Assembly (NCBI GenBank): GCA_934589225.1
Contig: CAKTNS010000037.1
Coordinates: forward strand, 1-28,858
Length of the DNA stretch: 28,858 bases
Reading direction: 5' to 3'
From: an uncultured Oscillospiraceae bacterium
GTDB lineage: Bacteria; Bacillota; Clostridia; Oscillospirales; Oscillospiraceae
The notes under the pieces were generated by a model, which ran no database searches, was not told where the DNA came from, and saw only the letters and a program-made list of their open reading frames with translations. This document shows, piece by piece, positions 22,279-28,858 of this stretch; the first letter of the stretch is position 1, and every line of letters starts with the position of its first letter. A program made the position numbers and the translations under genes.

Positions 22279-22308
22279 CATTTTATTATGGATGGGGAGA
22301 ATATTGAT

Positions 22309-23022
22309 ATGCTTGACTATAATAGCGGTATCCCTCTGTATAAGCAGCTAAGCAACGAACTGAATATGAAAATCACCAGTGGGGTATGGCCCTATAATAC
22401 CAAGATTCCAACGGAAGCTGAATTGGGAAAAATGTATTCAGTAAGCCGTCAAACTGTTCGGCTTGCGATAGATGATTTAAAAAACCGGGGACTGATCATT
22501 AAAAGACAAGGAATCGGGACATTTGTTTCCAGACCAAAAATTGAATCGGAAATTGCCTCTTTCCGTTTTTATGATGTAGATGAAAACTCGACCAGACAGC
22601 ACAAGCAACTAATCGATTTTAGCGTTGTGAAGGCGGACTGCCACGTGGCAGAAAAACTGATGATCCAGTATTCTTCCGATGTGTTTCGTATTGAACGCCT
22701 CTTTTACAATGATGATATTCCGACAACTTTGGCTGTCTCTTATATTGACACTTCGAAATGTCCGACCCTGACAAGAGATATGGTCGAGGTAAATGGGTTA
22801 TACAACAGCCTGGAAAAATATAATATGCGCCCTAATATAGCAAAACATTCTATCGTTGCTCAAATCGTTCCCAATCAACTGCGGAATTACCTGCAAGTGG
22901 AAAAGAATAGCCCTGTATTCTTTCGACGCCGTGTTTCGTACAAGGGAGAACTCCCTGTAGAATATGTTGAGTCGTATACGCGCAGTGATATTATGCAGTT
23001 TGTCTTTACGACAGAGGCATGA
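22309..23022 (+). CDS. GntR-family regulator with UTRA ligand domain
   Basis: A 237-residue repressor. The winged helix at about 5-75 contains PLYKQLSNELNMKITSG, IPTEAELGKMYSVSRQTVR and GIGTFVSRP, all typical of the HutC subfamily. A UTRA domain (about 95-232), which binds sugar phosphates in related proteins, has RIERLFYNDDIPTTLAVSYI and YVESYTRSD near its end. ATG 22309 is chosen because GGGGAGA lies 8 nt upstream; ATG 22288 has no such site. It lies at the end of the sugar island with its own promoter and probably senses a pathway intermediate to relieve repression at 16985-17010. Confidence 0.92.
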   Translation: MLDYNSGIPLYKQLSNELNMKITSGVWPYNTKIPTEAELGKMYSVSRQTVRLAIDDLKNRGLIIKRQGIGTFVSRPKIESEIASFRFYDVDENSTRQHKQLIDFSVVKADCHVAEKLMIQYSSDVFRIERLFYNDDIPTTLAVSYIDTSKCPTLTRDMVEVNGLYNSLEKYNMRPNIAKHSIVAQIVPNQLRNYLQVEKNSPVFFRRRVSYKGELPVEYVESYTRSDIMQFVFTTEA

Positions 23023-23081
23023 TAAAACGGAAGGGATTTACCGGTTTTTGGATTCTGTAAAATGCTGCTTTTCGTGTAAGA

Positions 23082-23120
23082 AATCCCCCAACATCGGTTC
23101 TGCCGACGCTGGGGGATTTT
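23082..23120. terminator. Terminator after the GntR gene
   Basis: AATCCCCCAACATCGG and CCGACGCTGGGGGATT pair with two mismatches around TTCTG and are followed by TT. A rich flank upstream and TTTTC downstream allow action on both strands. It marks the right edge of the AT-rich island. Confidence 0.8.
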
Positions 23121-23212
23121 CAAATGCGCAATCGACCCTGATTCCTTTGCTATGGGGCGGACATCGGTAACGGTTTAGGCTATGAACGGCCGGATAGCGC
23201 CGGAGGAGCATG

Positions 23213-23241
23213 TTGATTTTTTCTCCTGACCGTGGTAGGAT
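23213..23241 (+). promoter_or_regulatory. Promoter of the nitroreductase gene
   Basis: TTGATT (23213-23218), 17 nt, TAGGAT (23236-23241), about 40 nt before the ATG. Confidence 0.55.
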
Positions 23242-23281
23242 GGTTCCATACATAGATCAAATACGAAAGGAGCAAACAACC

Positions 23282-23863
23282 ATGTTTTTAGACCAGGTCA
23301 AAAATGCCCGGAGCCACCGGGGATTCCGTCGGGAGCGGAAGGTCCGTCGGGAGGAGCTGCGGTATTTGGTGGAGTGCGCCCGGTTTACGCCCTCGGCGCG
23401 GAACGGGCAGGTGCTGAAATACTATTTAGCCAATGAGGAAGAAACCGTGGCCTCCATTCTGGCCCTGACCCGCTGGGCGGGGGCGCTGCCGGAATTGAAG
23501 CTGCCCCGGAAAGGGGCGGAGCCCCAGGCCTTTGTGGTCATCTGTCTGGATAAAAACCTGACGGACAGCCCCGCCGCCTTTCAGCGGGATGTGGGCATCG
23601 TGGCCCAGACCATGTTCTTAGCCGCCGAAGAACTGGGGCTGAACGGCTGCATGATCGGCTCCTTTGAGGCGGGGAACCTGAAAAAGCTGCTGGGTCTGCC
23701 TGAAAATCTGGCCCCTCAGCTGCTGCTGGCCCTGGGGGAGGGGACGGACCACATCGTTGTAACGGACGTGGGCCCCGACGGAAACATCAACTATTTCCGG
23801 GATGACAAAGATGTCCATTATGTTCCCAAGCGCACGCTGGAAAGCCTGATCATCAACGGTTAA
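23282..23863 (+). CDS. Nitroreductase-family flavoprotein
   Basis: A 193-residue FMN-dependent oxidoreductase. The N-terminal RSHRGFRRERKVRREELRYL, read as SHRGFRRERKV, and the block ARFTPSARNGQVLKYYL carry the FMN-phosphate contacts (R, S, N) usual in this family. The later AQTMFLAAEELGLNGCMIGSF is the helix and glycine turn before the flavin ring site. The natural substrate (quinone, nitro compound, enone) is not predictable. The ATG at 23282 has AAGGAG 9-10 nt upstream. It is a single-gene unit ending in its own terminator. Confidence 0.88.
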   Translation: MFLDQVKNARSHRGFRRERKVRREELRYLVECARFTPSARNGQVLKYYLANEEETVASILALTRWAGALPELKLPRKGAEPQAFVVICLDKNLTDSPAAFQRDVGIVAQTMFLAAEELGLNGCMIGSFEAGNLKKLLGLPENLAPQLLLALGEGTDHIVVTDVGPDGNINYFRDDKDVHYVPKRTLESLIING

Positions 23864-23871
23864 AAAACACC

Positions 23872-23911
23872 GCCCACCCCTTTGTTTGGGACTTGACAAG
23901 GGGTGGGCTTT
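23872..23911 (+). terminator. Terminator of the nitroreductase gene, overlapping the next promoter
   Basis: GCCCACCCCTT (23872-23882) and AAGGGGTGGGC (23898-23908) form a perfect 11-bp stem with a short TTTG tail. The next promoter's -35 box TTGACA (23893-23898) is in the loop. Confidence 0.8.
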
Positions 23912-23921
23912 GTGCTACTAT
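23893..23921 (+). promoter_or_regulatory. Promoter of the ArsR-SdpI-like operon
   Basis: TTGACA (23893-23898), 17 nt, TACTAT (23916-23921). Confidence 0.8.
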
Positions 23922-23925
23922 ACAA

Positions 23926-23941
23926 TTAACAATTAGGTTAA
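23926..23941 (+). promoter_or_regulatory. Candidate operator of the ArsR-family regulator
   Basis: TTAAC-AATTAG-GTTAA is a 5+5 bp dyad beginning 5 nt after the -10 box and ending 24 nt before the ArsR start. Autorepression is known for SdpR-type regulators; binding here is inferred from position. Confidence 0.5.
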
Positions 23942-23965
23942 ATGTGAAATGAGGAGGGAAGCACC

Positions 23966-24232
23966 ATGGGCTTGCAGCAAACCATGAAGGCGCTGGCGGA
24001 CCCCACCCGGCGGGAGATTCTGAAGCTTTTAAAAGACGGCAAGAAAAGCGCCGGGGAGATCGGGGAGCATTTTTCCGTTTCCGGCGCGGCCATTTCCAGG
24101 CACCTGTCCGTATTAAAAGAGGCGGACCTGGTCTATGACAGCCGGGAGGGGAAGTACATCTATTATGAACTCAACGCTTCCGTGCTGGAAGAGGCTTTGC
24201 TGTGGATCACAAATCTGAAATCAGGCACTTAA
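23966..24232 (+). CDS. ArsR/SdpR-family autorepressor
   Basis: An 88-residue winged-helix repressor: MKALADPTRREILKLLKDG (7-25), recognition segment SVSGAAISRHLSVLKEADLV and wing YDSREGKYIYYELN. The cysteines of metal-sensing ArsR proteins (ELCVCD) are missing, which agrees with the SdpR group whose activity is controlled by a membrane partner. GAGGAGGG precedes the ATG. The next gene is an SdpI-like membrane protein 27 nt downstream, reproducing the sdpRI pair of Bacillus. Confidence 0.9.
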   Translation: MGLQQTMKALADPTRREILKLLKDGKKSAGEIGEHFSVSGAAISRHLSVLKEADLVYDSREGKYIYYELNASVLEEALLWITNLKSGT

Positions 24233-24259
24233 ACACCCGCTTTTGTGGAGGAATCAAGT

Positions 24260-25294
24260 ATGTACAATAAAAAAACCAAACTTTTTTGCTATCTGCTGAC
24301 CCTGCTGCCCCTGCCCTTAGGGCTGCTTCTTGGCCGGGGCGGGCGGATTCCCGGGATGGTGCTGGGAACTCCCGTTCTCCTGGCCCTGACCCTGTGGTTC
24401 TGCATGTATATCACGGAAAAAACGGAAAAGGACCCCAATAAGAACCGGAAAATCAACAATGTGGTGATTTGGATGATCCCGGCCCTTTCCAATGTGACCT
24501 TCTGGATGTCCTACCGGCTCTTTACCCAGGGGGCGGCGGTTTCCGTCACCCGGTACCTGGGGCTGCTCTTTGGCATTATGTTTTTGGTGCTGGGCAACTA
24601 TATGCCCAAATGCCGGATGAACAGCACCGTGGGCATTCGGGTCAAATGGACCTTCGCCAGTGAGAAAAACTGGAACGCCACCCACCGGATGGCGGGGCCT
24701 GTGTGGATGGTCTGCGGCGCATGTATGCTTCTATTGAGCTTCCTGCCCCAGGAGACGGCCATGCCCTGGCTGATGCTGGTGCTGGTGGTGAGCAGCATTC
24801 TTCCCGTCATTTATTCCTACTGGTTTTATCGGCGGCAGCTGTCCCGGGGAGAGCCCCTGCGGAGGCCCCAGAAAGCCAATCCAAAGGTGACGAAAGCCGC
24901 CACCTGGGCGATTGTTTTCGTGCTGGTGCTGACGGCGGTGCTGCTCTTTACCGGCTCCGTTCAGGTCCGCTTTGAGGAGACCCAGCTGGAGGTGCGCACC
25001 AGCTACTATGGCCGGGCGGCCCTTCCCTACAGCGACATTGAAAGCGTGGAGCTGCGGGAGGAAAACGTCCCCGGCACCCGCACCTGGGGCCTGGGCTCCT
25101 TCCGGCTGCTGGCGGGGTATTTTGAAAACCAGGAATTTGGCCCTTATGTCCGCTTTACCTATTATAATCCCCACAGCGCCATTGTGCTGCACACCACCAA
25201 AGGCCAGACCCTGGTACTCAGCGGGAAAAATCTGGACAAGACCCGGGAAATCTACGAGCAGATCCTGGCCCGGGTTCCGGAAGGAAACAATTGA
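24260..25294 (+). CDS. SdpI-family membrane protein with C-terminal PH-like domain
   Basis: A 344-residue protein with about seven hydrophobic helices. The block MPKCRMNSTVGIRVKWTFAS with EKNWNATHRMAG (about 115-150) is the SdpI signature; in Bacillus SdpI protects against the SdpC toxin and sequesters SdpR. After the last helix (about 213-235) a soluble domain of about 100 residues follows, with LPYSDIESVELREE and VLHTTKGQTLVLSG, a layout of bacterial PH-like domains. ATG 24260 has GGAGG 8 nt upstream; the in-frame GTG at 24245 overlaps that site. No sdpC-like toxin gene is seen, so the pair may be an orphan immunity or envelope-stress sensor. Confidence 0.85.
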   Translation: MYNKKTKLFCYLLTLLPLPLGLLLGRGGRIPGMVLGTPVLLALTLWFCMYITEKTEKDPNKNRKINNVVIWMIPALSNVTFWMSYRLFTQGAAVSVTRYLGLLFGIMFLVLGNYMPKCRMNSTVGIRVKWTFASEKNWNATHRMAGPVWMVCGACMLLLSFLPQETAMPWLMLVLVVSSILPVIYSYWFYRRQLSRGEPLRRPQKANPKVTKAATWAIVFVLVLTAVLLFTGSVQVRFEETQLEVRTSYYGRAALPYSDIESVELREENVPGTRTWGLGSFRLLAGYFENQEFGPYVRFTYYNPHSAIVLHTTKGQTLVLSGKNLDKTREIYEQILARVPEGNN

Positions 25295-25306
25295 ATTTTT
25301 GCAAAA

Positions 25307-25340
25307 CCCCCGGGAATCTTCTTGACTACCGGGGGCTTTT
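25307..25340 (+). terminator. Terminator of the SdpI-like gene, overlapping the greA promoter
   Basis: CCCCCGG (25307-25313) and CCGGGGG (25329-25335) pair over 7 bp, followed by CTTTT. The loop contains the greA -35 box. Confidence 0.65.
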
Positions 25341-25350
25341 CCTCTATAAT
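25322..25350 (+). promoter_or_regulatory. Promoter of greA-lysS
   Basis: TTGACT (25322-25327), 17 nt, TATAAT (25345-25350), 43 nt before the greA ATG. Confidence 0.88.
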
Positions 25351-25393
25351 ATTCAAAGCTATGGAAATTTTCATCTAAGAAAGGATTTTGAAT

Positions 25394-25870
25394 ATGGCTA
25401 AGGAATATAAAATCACAAGTCTGCGTCTGGCGGACCTGGAAAAGGAACTGAATTACCTGAAGACCACCCGGGAGCGGGAGGTCGCCGCCATGATCGCCGA
25501 AGCCCGGTCCTACGGTGACTTGTCCGAAAACTCCGAATATGATGCCGCCAAAAACGAGCAGGGCAAGCTCTATGGCCGCATTGCGGAAATCGAAGATATT
25601 CTCTCCCACGCCGTCATCATTGAGGACGAGAACGAAGCCACCGGCCGGGTGGGCCTGGGCTGCACCGTGGTGGTAGAGGACGAGAACGGCAAGCGCTTTG
25701 AGTACCGCATCACCGGCTCCCAGGAAGCCAACCCCATGGAGAACAAGCTCTCTGACGACTCCCCCTTTGGCCGCGGCATCGTGGGCAAGGCTGCGGGAGA
25801 GGACTTTACCGTCAACGCCCCCGCCGGTTCCTTCCGCATGAAGGTCATCAGCGTTTCTCGTGAGGGCTAA
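25394..25870 (+). CDS. greA: Transcription elongation factor GreA
   Basis: A 158-residue Gre factor that enters the RNA polymerase secondary channel and stimulates transcript cleavage to rescue stalled complexes. The N-terminal coiled coil (about 10-75) carries the acidic tip EARSYGDLSENSEYDAAKNE with the key D/E residues, and the C-terminal FKBP-like domain (about 80-158) contains GSQEANP and SPFGRGIVGKAAGE. ATG 25394 is chosen (AAGGA 8 nt upstream) over a TTG two codons earlier. It is followed by lysS after 3 nt, a greA-lysS pairing found in many Firmicutes. Confidence 0.96.
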   Translation: MAKEYKITSLRLADLEKELNYLKTTREREVAAMIAEARSYGDLSENSEYDAAKNEQGKLYGRIAEIEDILSHAVIIEDENEATGRVGLGCTVVVEDENGKRFEYRITGSQEANPMENKLSDDSPFGRGIVGKAAGEDFTVNAPAGSFRMKVISVSREG

Positions 25871-25873
25871 GCC

Positions 25874-27808
25874 ATGGCAAAGTTTGTACCTCAGGCAGAA
25901 ATGCCTCTGTCCGATCAGGTGAAGGTCCGCCGGGACAAGCTGGAAGCCCTCCGGGCCGAAGGCCGGGACCCCTATGTGCAGACCAAGTATGAAGTGACCT
26001 CCTCCGCCAGGGAGATCAAGGAAAATTACGAGACCCTGGAGGGCAAGACCGTGACCCTGGCGGGCCGTCTTATGAGCAAGCGGGGCATGGGCAAGGTGTC
26101 CTTCTGCGATTTGCAGGACAACACCGGCAGAATTCAGCTCTATGTCCGGTTTGACGCCATGGACGAGGCGGATTTTGCCCGCTTTAAGAAAAATGACATT
26201 GGCGACATCGTGGGCGTAGAGGGTGACGTGTTCAAGACCGAGCGGGGGGAGATATCCCTGCGGGTCCACAAGGCCACCCTGCTCAGCAAGAGCCTGCTGC
26301 CCCTGCCCGAAAAGTTCCACGGCCTGACCGACCGGGAGACCCGCTACCGTCAGCGCTATGTGGACCTGATCGTAAACCCCGAGGTCAAGGATACCTTCGT
26401 CAAGCGCAGCCTCATCCTCCGGGAGCTGCGGCACTTCCTGGACAGCAAGGGCTTCCTGGAAGTGGATACTCCCATCCTGACCCCCTTTGAGATCGGTGCC
26501 TCTGCCCGGCCCTTCTATACCCACCACAACACCCTGGATATTGACATGGTGCTGCGCATCGAAACAGAGCTGTACCTGAAGCGGCTCATCGTTGGCGGCA
26601 TGGACCGGGTCTATGAAGTGGGCCGCATCTTCCGGAACGAGGGCATGGACCCCACCCACAACCCGGAATTTACCTCCATCGAGCTCTATCAGGCCTATAC
26701 GGATTTCCGGGGCATGATGGACCTGGTGGAAGAGATGATGAAGACCGTGGCCATGAAGGTCTGCGGCACCCTGCAGATCACCTACCAGGGCAAGGAAATT
26801 GACCTGTCCCATTGGGAGAGAATGACCATGGTGGAGGCGGTCAAGAAGTACTCCGGCGTGGACTTTGCCGCCGTGTCCTCTGATGAAGAGGCCATTGCCC
26901 TGGCCAAGGCCCACAAGGTGGAGCTGCCGGAGATCCCCACCAAGGGCGCGATTCTGGCAGAGTTCTTCGATGCCTTCGTGGAGGAGAACCTGATCCAGCC
27001 CACCTTTATTTACGATTACCCCGTGGAAAACAGCCCCCTGGCCAAGCGGAAGGCCGACGACCCCGCCTTTACCGAGCGTTTTGAGTACTTCATCAACGCC
27101 ACGGAGTTCGGCAACGCCTTCTCCGAGCTCAATGACCCCATCGACCAGAAGGGCCGGTTCGAAAAGCAGGTGGCGGAGCGGCTGAAGCTGGACCCCGCCT
27201 CCAAGGCCCAGGTGGATTACGATTACGTCACCGCCCTGGAATACGGCCTGCCCCCCACGGGCGGCCTGGGCTTCGGCGTGGACCGTCTGGTCATGCTGCT
27301 GACGGACTCCGCCTCCATCCGGGACGTGCTGCTCTTCCCCACCATGAAGCCCACGGACCTGCCCAAGGCCGAAAAGGCCGAGGAAAAGGCCGAGATGCCC
27401 TCTGTGGCGGCTCCTGCGGCGGAGGAGAAGATCGACTTCTCCAAGGTAGAGATCGAGCCTTTGTTCACAGACTACGTGGATTTTGAAACCTTCGCCAAGT
27501 CCGACTACCGGGCCGTGAAGGTCAAGGAATGCGAAGCCGTGAAGAAGTCCAAGAAGCTTCTGAAATTCCTCCTGGACGACGGCTCCGGCAAGGACCGGGT
27601 GATCCTCTCCGGCATTCACGAATACTACGAGCCGGAAGAGCTGGTAGGCAAGACCTGCATCGCCATCACCAACCTCCCCCCCAGAAAGATGATGGGCATC
27701 GACTCCGAAGGCATGCTGATTTCCGCCGTCCACCACGAGGAAGGCCGGGAGCGGCTGCACCTGCTGATGGTGGATGACCACATTCCTGCCGGCGCAAAGA
27801 TGTATTAA
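25874..27808 (+). CDS. lysS: Class II lysyl-tRNA synthetase with C-terminal tRNA-binding domain
   Basis: A 644-residue enzyme that charges tRNA-Lys. The N-terminal OB anticodon-binding domain (about 55-150) contains RLMSKRGMGKVSFCDLQD. The class II catalytic core (about 165-495) has motif 1 around EVDTPILTPFEIGASARPF, motif 2 VYEVGRIFRNEGMDPTHNPE and motif 3 GLPPTGGLGFGVDRLVMLLT. After residue about 496 comes an alanine/lysine/glutamate-rich linker (EKAEEKAEMPSVAAPAAEEK), then an extra domain (about 530-644) with VKECEAVKKSKKLLKFLLDD, SGIHEYYEPEELVGK and PPRKMMGIDSEGMLISA. That is the Trbp111/EMAPII-type OB fold seen at the C-terminus of many MetRS. Standard LysRS is about 500 residues, so this is a fusion that probably raises tRNA affinity. 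Confidence 0.96.
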   Translation: MAKFVPQAEMPLSDQVKVRRDKLEALRAEGRDPYVQTKYEVTSSAREIKENYETLEGKTVTLAGRLMSKRGMGKVSFCDLQDNTGRIQLYVRFDAMDEADFARFKKNDIGDIVGVEGDVFKTERGEISLRVHKATLLSKSLLPLPEKFHGLTDRETRYRQRYVDLIVNPEVKDTFVKRSLILRELRHFLDSKGFLEVDTPILTPFEIGASARPFYTHHNTLDIDMVLRIETELYLKRLIVGGMDRVYEVGRIFRNEGMDPTHNPEFTSIELYQAYTDFRGMMDLVEEMMKTVAMKVCGTLQITYQGKEIDLSHWERMTMVEAVKKYSGVDFAAVSSDEEAIALAKAHKVELPEIPTKGAILAEFFDAFVEENLIQPTFIYDYPVENSPLAKRKADDPAFTERFEYFINATEFGNAFSELNDPIDQKGRFEKQVAERLKLDPASKAQVDYDYVTALEYGLPPTGGLGFGVDRLVMLLTDSASIRDVLLFPTMKPTDLPKAEKAEEKAEMPSVAAPAAEEKIDFSKVEIEPLFTDYVDFETFAKSDYRAVKVKECEAVKKSKKLLKFLLDDGSGKDRVILSGIHEYYEPEELVGKTCIAITNLPPRKMMGIDSEGMLISAVHHEEGRERLHLLMVDDHIPAGAKMY

Positions 27809-27823
27809 TGCATAAACGATCAT

Positions 27824-27854
27824 TGCCCCTGCCCGAAAGGGTGGGGGCATTTTT
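27824..27854 (+). terminator. Terminator of greA-lysS
   Basis: TGCCCCTGCCC-GAAA-GGGTGGGGGCA is an 11-bp stem with a GNRA-type loop and a five-T tail. Confidence 0.93.
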
Positions 27855-27877
27855 AGAAACAAAAAGGAGGCTGCTGT

Positions 27878-28660
27878 ATGAACGAAAAAACGATGCTCCA
27901 TTTCCCTGATGGGAGCCAGATGGACCCGGCGGTGGTGCTTTATATCACCATGAAGCGGAACTATGCGGAGTTCCATTTGGCCGGGGGGAAGGTTCAGGAG
28001 GTTCGGGTGACCATGGCCCAGTTGGAGGAGCAGCTGGGGCCGGATTTTTTGAAGATCCATCGCAGCACCCTGGTCTCCGTCCGGGCCATTCATGATGTGA
28101 CGGATACGGTGAACCTGAGCAACGGCGAGACACTGAACTATGTTTCCAACAAAAAAAGCTATCTTCAGTCGGAGCTTCGGAACCGGAAGAAGGCATTGCT
28201 TCGCTCCATGCCGGAGGAAAACGGCCTGACCACCCAGGAGGATTACCATTCCTATTTCCGGGTGTTTGACACCATGCCCTTTGCCTTTACGGATATTGAA
28301 ATGGTGTTTGACGAGCAAAACAACGCCGTAGACTGGATTTTCCGCTACGGAAACCCCGCCCTGGCCCAGCTGGAAAAGCTGCCTCTGGAAACCATGATCG
28401 GCGCATCCTTCGGAAGCCTCTTTGCTAATATGGATTCCAAATGGCTAAGGTCTTACGAGCGCTCCGCCCTTTTTGGCGAGACCCTGGAGATCATTGATTA
28501 CTCCCCGGAGATCGACACCTATATCAAGGTCATCTGCTTCCCCACCTTTCCGGGCCACTGCGGCTGCATCCTCTTTGACGTCAGCACCATCCGCTTCGGC
28601 AACACCCTGTCCCAGGCAGAAAAAGCCATGATCCTCTACCTGAGCCGCCTGGCCCAGTAG
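27878..28660 (+). CDS. LytTR DNA-binding protein with C-terminal PAS-like domain
   Basis: A 260-residue protein. The N-terminal LytTR domain (about 5-105) shows VLYITMKRNYAEFHL, MAQLEEQLGPDFLKIHRSTL and VSVRAIHDV, the pattern of AgrA/LytR-type DNA-binding domains. The C-terminal part (about 125-250) resembles a PAS sensor (FRVFDTMPFAFTDIEMVFDE, DWIFRYGNPALAQLEKLP, IGASFGSLF). There is no receiver domain, and the order is reversed relative to response regulators, so it is probably a one-component sensor of an intracellular ligand. AAGGAGG lies 7-8 nt before the ATG. No promoter is evident in the 23 nt after the lysS terminator, so expression may depend on read-through. Confidence 0.85.
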   Translation: MNEKTMLHFPDGSQMDPAVVLYITMKRNYAEFHLAGGKVQEVRVTMAQLEEQLGPDFLKIHRSTLVSVRAIHDVTDTVNLSNGETLNYVSNKKSYLQSELRNRKKALLRSMPEENGLTTQEDYHSYFRVFDTMPFAFTDIEMVFDEQNNAVDWIFRYGNPALAQLEKLPLETMIGASFGSLFANMDSKWLRSYERSALFGETLEIIDYSPEIDTYIKVICFPTFPGHCGCILFDVSTIRFGNTLSQAEKAMILYLSRLAQ

Positions 28661-28688
28661 AGTGCCGGGGCAGCCAGACGTAACAGGC

Positions 28689-28782
28689 GTAGCGGCGGCA
28701 ATCTGCCGTCCGCCACGTTGCAAATACAACCCGTGCGGATGAATGGTATTACCCACCGACGTGTATGTAGGGGCGGCAATCT
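28689..28782 (+). repeat. Dispersed palindromic repeat, one full and one truncated copy
   Basis: The copy at 28689-28755 has the head GCGGC-AATCT-GCCG, then CCACG, AATACAACCC and GATGAATGGTATTACC. Twelve bases later a second head begins (28767: GTAGGGGCGGCAATCT) but stops before its second stem arm at 28782, where unrelated sequence starts. Confidence 0.8.
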
Positions 28783-28858
28783 TGTATAGAGTAGTAACAT
28801 AGGTAACAGGTAGAGAAGAGACATAGGTAACAGTTTTTGCTAGAATAAAGGCATCCGA
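28783..28858 (+). mobile_element. Probable terminal end of an insertion sequence (IS481-like, partial)
   Basis: Foreign sequence beginning TGTATAGAGTAG interrupts the repeat exactly after AATCT. It contains ACATAGGTAACAG twice (28797-28809 and 28821-28833, period 24), a sequence type I associate with the ends of IS481-like elements, whose tips start with TGT. No transposase codons fall inside the window, so the identification rests on the terminus alone. Confidence 0.4.

Noticed and set aside
24731..28318. Leftward open frame of 1195 codons
   Set aside because: It spans antisense of the SdpI-like gene, greA, lysS and the LytTR gene, crossing their promoters and terminators. Long stop-free antisense frames are expected in such GC-rich genes.

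Overview
The window looks like chromosomal DNA of a fairly GC-rich gut-type Clostridia, most likely an Oscillospiraceae relative. This is inferred from gene content and style: clpB under a perfect CIRCE element, a feoA-feoA-feoB-small Cys-rich protein iron cassette, VanZ, UTRA-type GntR and SdpR/SdpI families, strong Shine-Dalgarno sites and frequent GTG/TTG starts. No rRNA gene or species-diagnostic sequence is present, so the assignment is tentative.

Layout, left to right. Positions 1-876 hold the first codons of a leftward gene, a dispersed GC-rich repeat and two tandem tRNA-Thr(GGT) genes. Between and after the tRNAs lie a 28-nt tRNA 3' remnant and two copies of a hairpin-bearing element. 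Positions 1015-2555 carry an ECF sigma factor overlapping a single-pass membrane protein, probably its regulator. Then come a polysaccharide flippase and an HD-domain protein (2727-4751), with clpB convergent to them (7391-4800). The region 7439-7993 is rich in regulation: the clpB promoter and CIRCE, a TACA-N2-TGTA palindrome, a promoter driving a probable structured RNA, and the iron-operon promoter with TTAGC-type dyads. The Feo iron(II) uptake operon follows (7994-11092). A 500-bp cluster of palindromic dispersed repeats (11192-11693) separates it from a ymdB / SbcD-like / SbcC(YhaN)-like operon (11792-15755). VanZ and a short peptide deformylase are divergent (16243-15785 and 16360-16770).

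Positions 16948-23022 form a compositionally different, visibly more AT-rich carbohydrate island: lipoprotein binding protein, two permeases, a SIS-domain sugar-phosphate enzyme, a ROK kinase and a GntR/UTRA regulator, without its own ABC ATPase. The gene order recalls fructosamine (frl-type) operons, except that the kinase is ROK and not PfkB. This is the best candidate for a new pathway variant here. The right part (23282-28660) returns to GC-rich coding: nitroreductase, an SdpR/SdpI-like pair without a toxin gene, greA, a lysS fused to a C-terminal tRNA-binding OB domain, and a LytTR-PAS-like regulator. The last bases contain two more dispersed-repeat copies, the second cut short by what looks like the end of an insertion sequence.

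Most calls rest on reading translated motifs and promoter, terminator and RBS patterns by eye. No database search or folding program was used. The least certain calls are the RNA at 7619-7794, the insertion-sequence end at 28783, the operator assignments and the substrate of the sugar island.
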